This document shows, piece after piece, positions 6,250-6,389 of a DNA stretch of 6,389 nucleotides. Below the pieces are notes generated by a model. The model worked only from the letters and a program-made list of their open reading frames with translations. It was not told the DNA's origin and made no database searches. The position numbers and the translations under genes are program-made. The stretch's first letter is position 1; every line of letters starts with the position of its first letter. Source of the stretch: Gemmatimonadales bacterium (GTDB taxonomy: Bacteria > Gemmatimonadota > Gemmatimonadetes > Gemmatimonadales > GWC2-71-9); contig JAUVRV010000169.1 of NCBI GenBank assembly GCA_030597435.1, positions 1 through 6,389 of the forward strand, read 5' to 3'.

Positions 6250-6389
6250 ATGTCGCGGGCAACGAAAACCCTCCCGTTCGTAGCCGTAGTGGCGCTGTTC
6301 CTCGCACCGCTCCAAACCGTCACCGCTCAGCAGATTGACCCAGAGCGATACGACCAACTCGAGTATCGCTACATCGGGCCCGAGGGCAA
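6250..6389 (+). CDS. Secreted protein, probable Vps10/BNR-repeat beta-propeller, 3'-partial
   Basis: The frame opens at an ATG with GGAGA 6 bases upstream and runs to the right edge, giving 46 complete codons. The product starts with a Sec-type signal peptide: basic MSRATK, a hydrophobic core (FVAVVALFLAPL) and a likely cleavage after the TVTA motif, leaving QQIDPERYDQLEYRYIGPEG. The mature start, a tyrosine/leucine-rich stretch ending in IGPEG, resembles the opening of secreted sortilin/Vps10 or BNR-repeat glycosidase-like proteins, which start with a phrase such as W/YRxIGPxxxGR before their beta-propeller blades. Only this beginning is visible, so the family assignment is weak, while the signal peptide is good. 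Third-position GC is high (34 of 46 codons), matching the glyoxylate genes rather than the adjacent flavoprotein. It is probably a separate transcription unit from the upstream genes. Confidence 0.6.
   Translation, partial: MSRATKTLPFVAVVALFLAPLQTVTAQQIDPERYDQLEYRYIGPEG

Overview
This is a high-GC bacterial window with every supported gene on the + strand. It has three blocks: a glyoxylate-shunt operon, a two-gene secreted flavoprotein oxidoreductase module, and the start of a secreted protein gene cut by the right edge. The organism cannot be named from this alone. The isocitrate lyase is of the long, mycobacterial ICL2 type. The last gene begins like the secreted Vps10/BNR-repeat proteins common in Gemmatimonadota, Acidobacteriota and related soil or environmental lineages. 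My tentative guess is such a lineage rather than an actinobacterium.

Region 2-3727 holds malate synthase (5' end lost at the left edge), followed 9 bases later by a 757-residue ICL2-type isocitrate lyase. Together they are the two dedicated enzymes of the glyoxylate bypass: isocitrate gives succinate and glyoxylate, then glyoxylate plus acetyl-CoA gives malate. This allows growth on acetate, fatty acids or other C2-yielding substrates. The lyase carries the extra C-terminal domain that in Mycobacterium tuberculosis ICL2 binds acetyl-CoA and activates the enzyme, so flux may be controlled by the co-substrate of the neighbouring enzyme.

Region 3728-3987 is non-coding as far as I can see. It contains a GTGATCA-type inverted repeat just after the lyase, a 9-base pyrimidine tandem repeat, and a perfect 8-bp inverted repeat that encloses the Shine-Dalgarno sequence and includes the start codon of the next gene.

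Region 3988-6147 encodes a Tat-type lipoprotein resembling the gluconate 2-dehydrogenase subunit 3 family and, 12 bases later, a GMC-family FAD oxidoreductase with a four-cysteine cluster. The flavoprotein has no signal peptide of its own, so it is plausibly exported with its partner as a folded complex. Third-position GC is clearly lower here (15 of the first 37 codons of the flavoprotein) than in the flanking genes (27-29 of 37 codons, and 34 of 46 in the last gene), suggesting a separately acquired module.

Region 6148-6249 is a short intergenic stretch with another perfect 8-bp inverted repeat just upstream of the ribosome binding site. The final partial gene (6250 to the edge) encodes a signal peptide and the first residues of a probable beta-propeller protein. 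The core genes are recognisable families. The most unusual points are the start-codon hairpin, the flavoprotein's cysteine cluster with its apparent lack of a cytochrome partner, and the composition shift.
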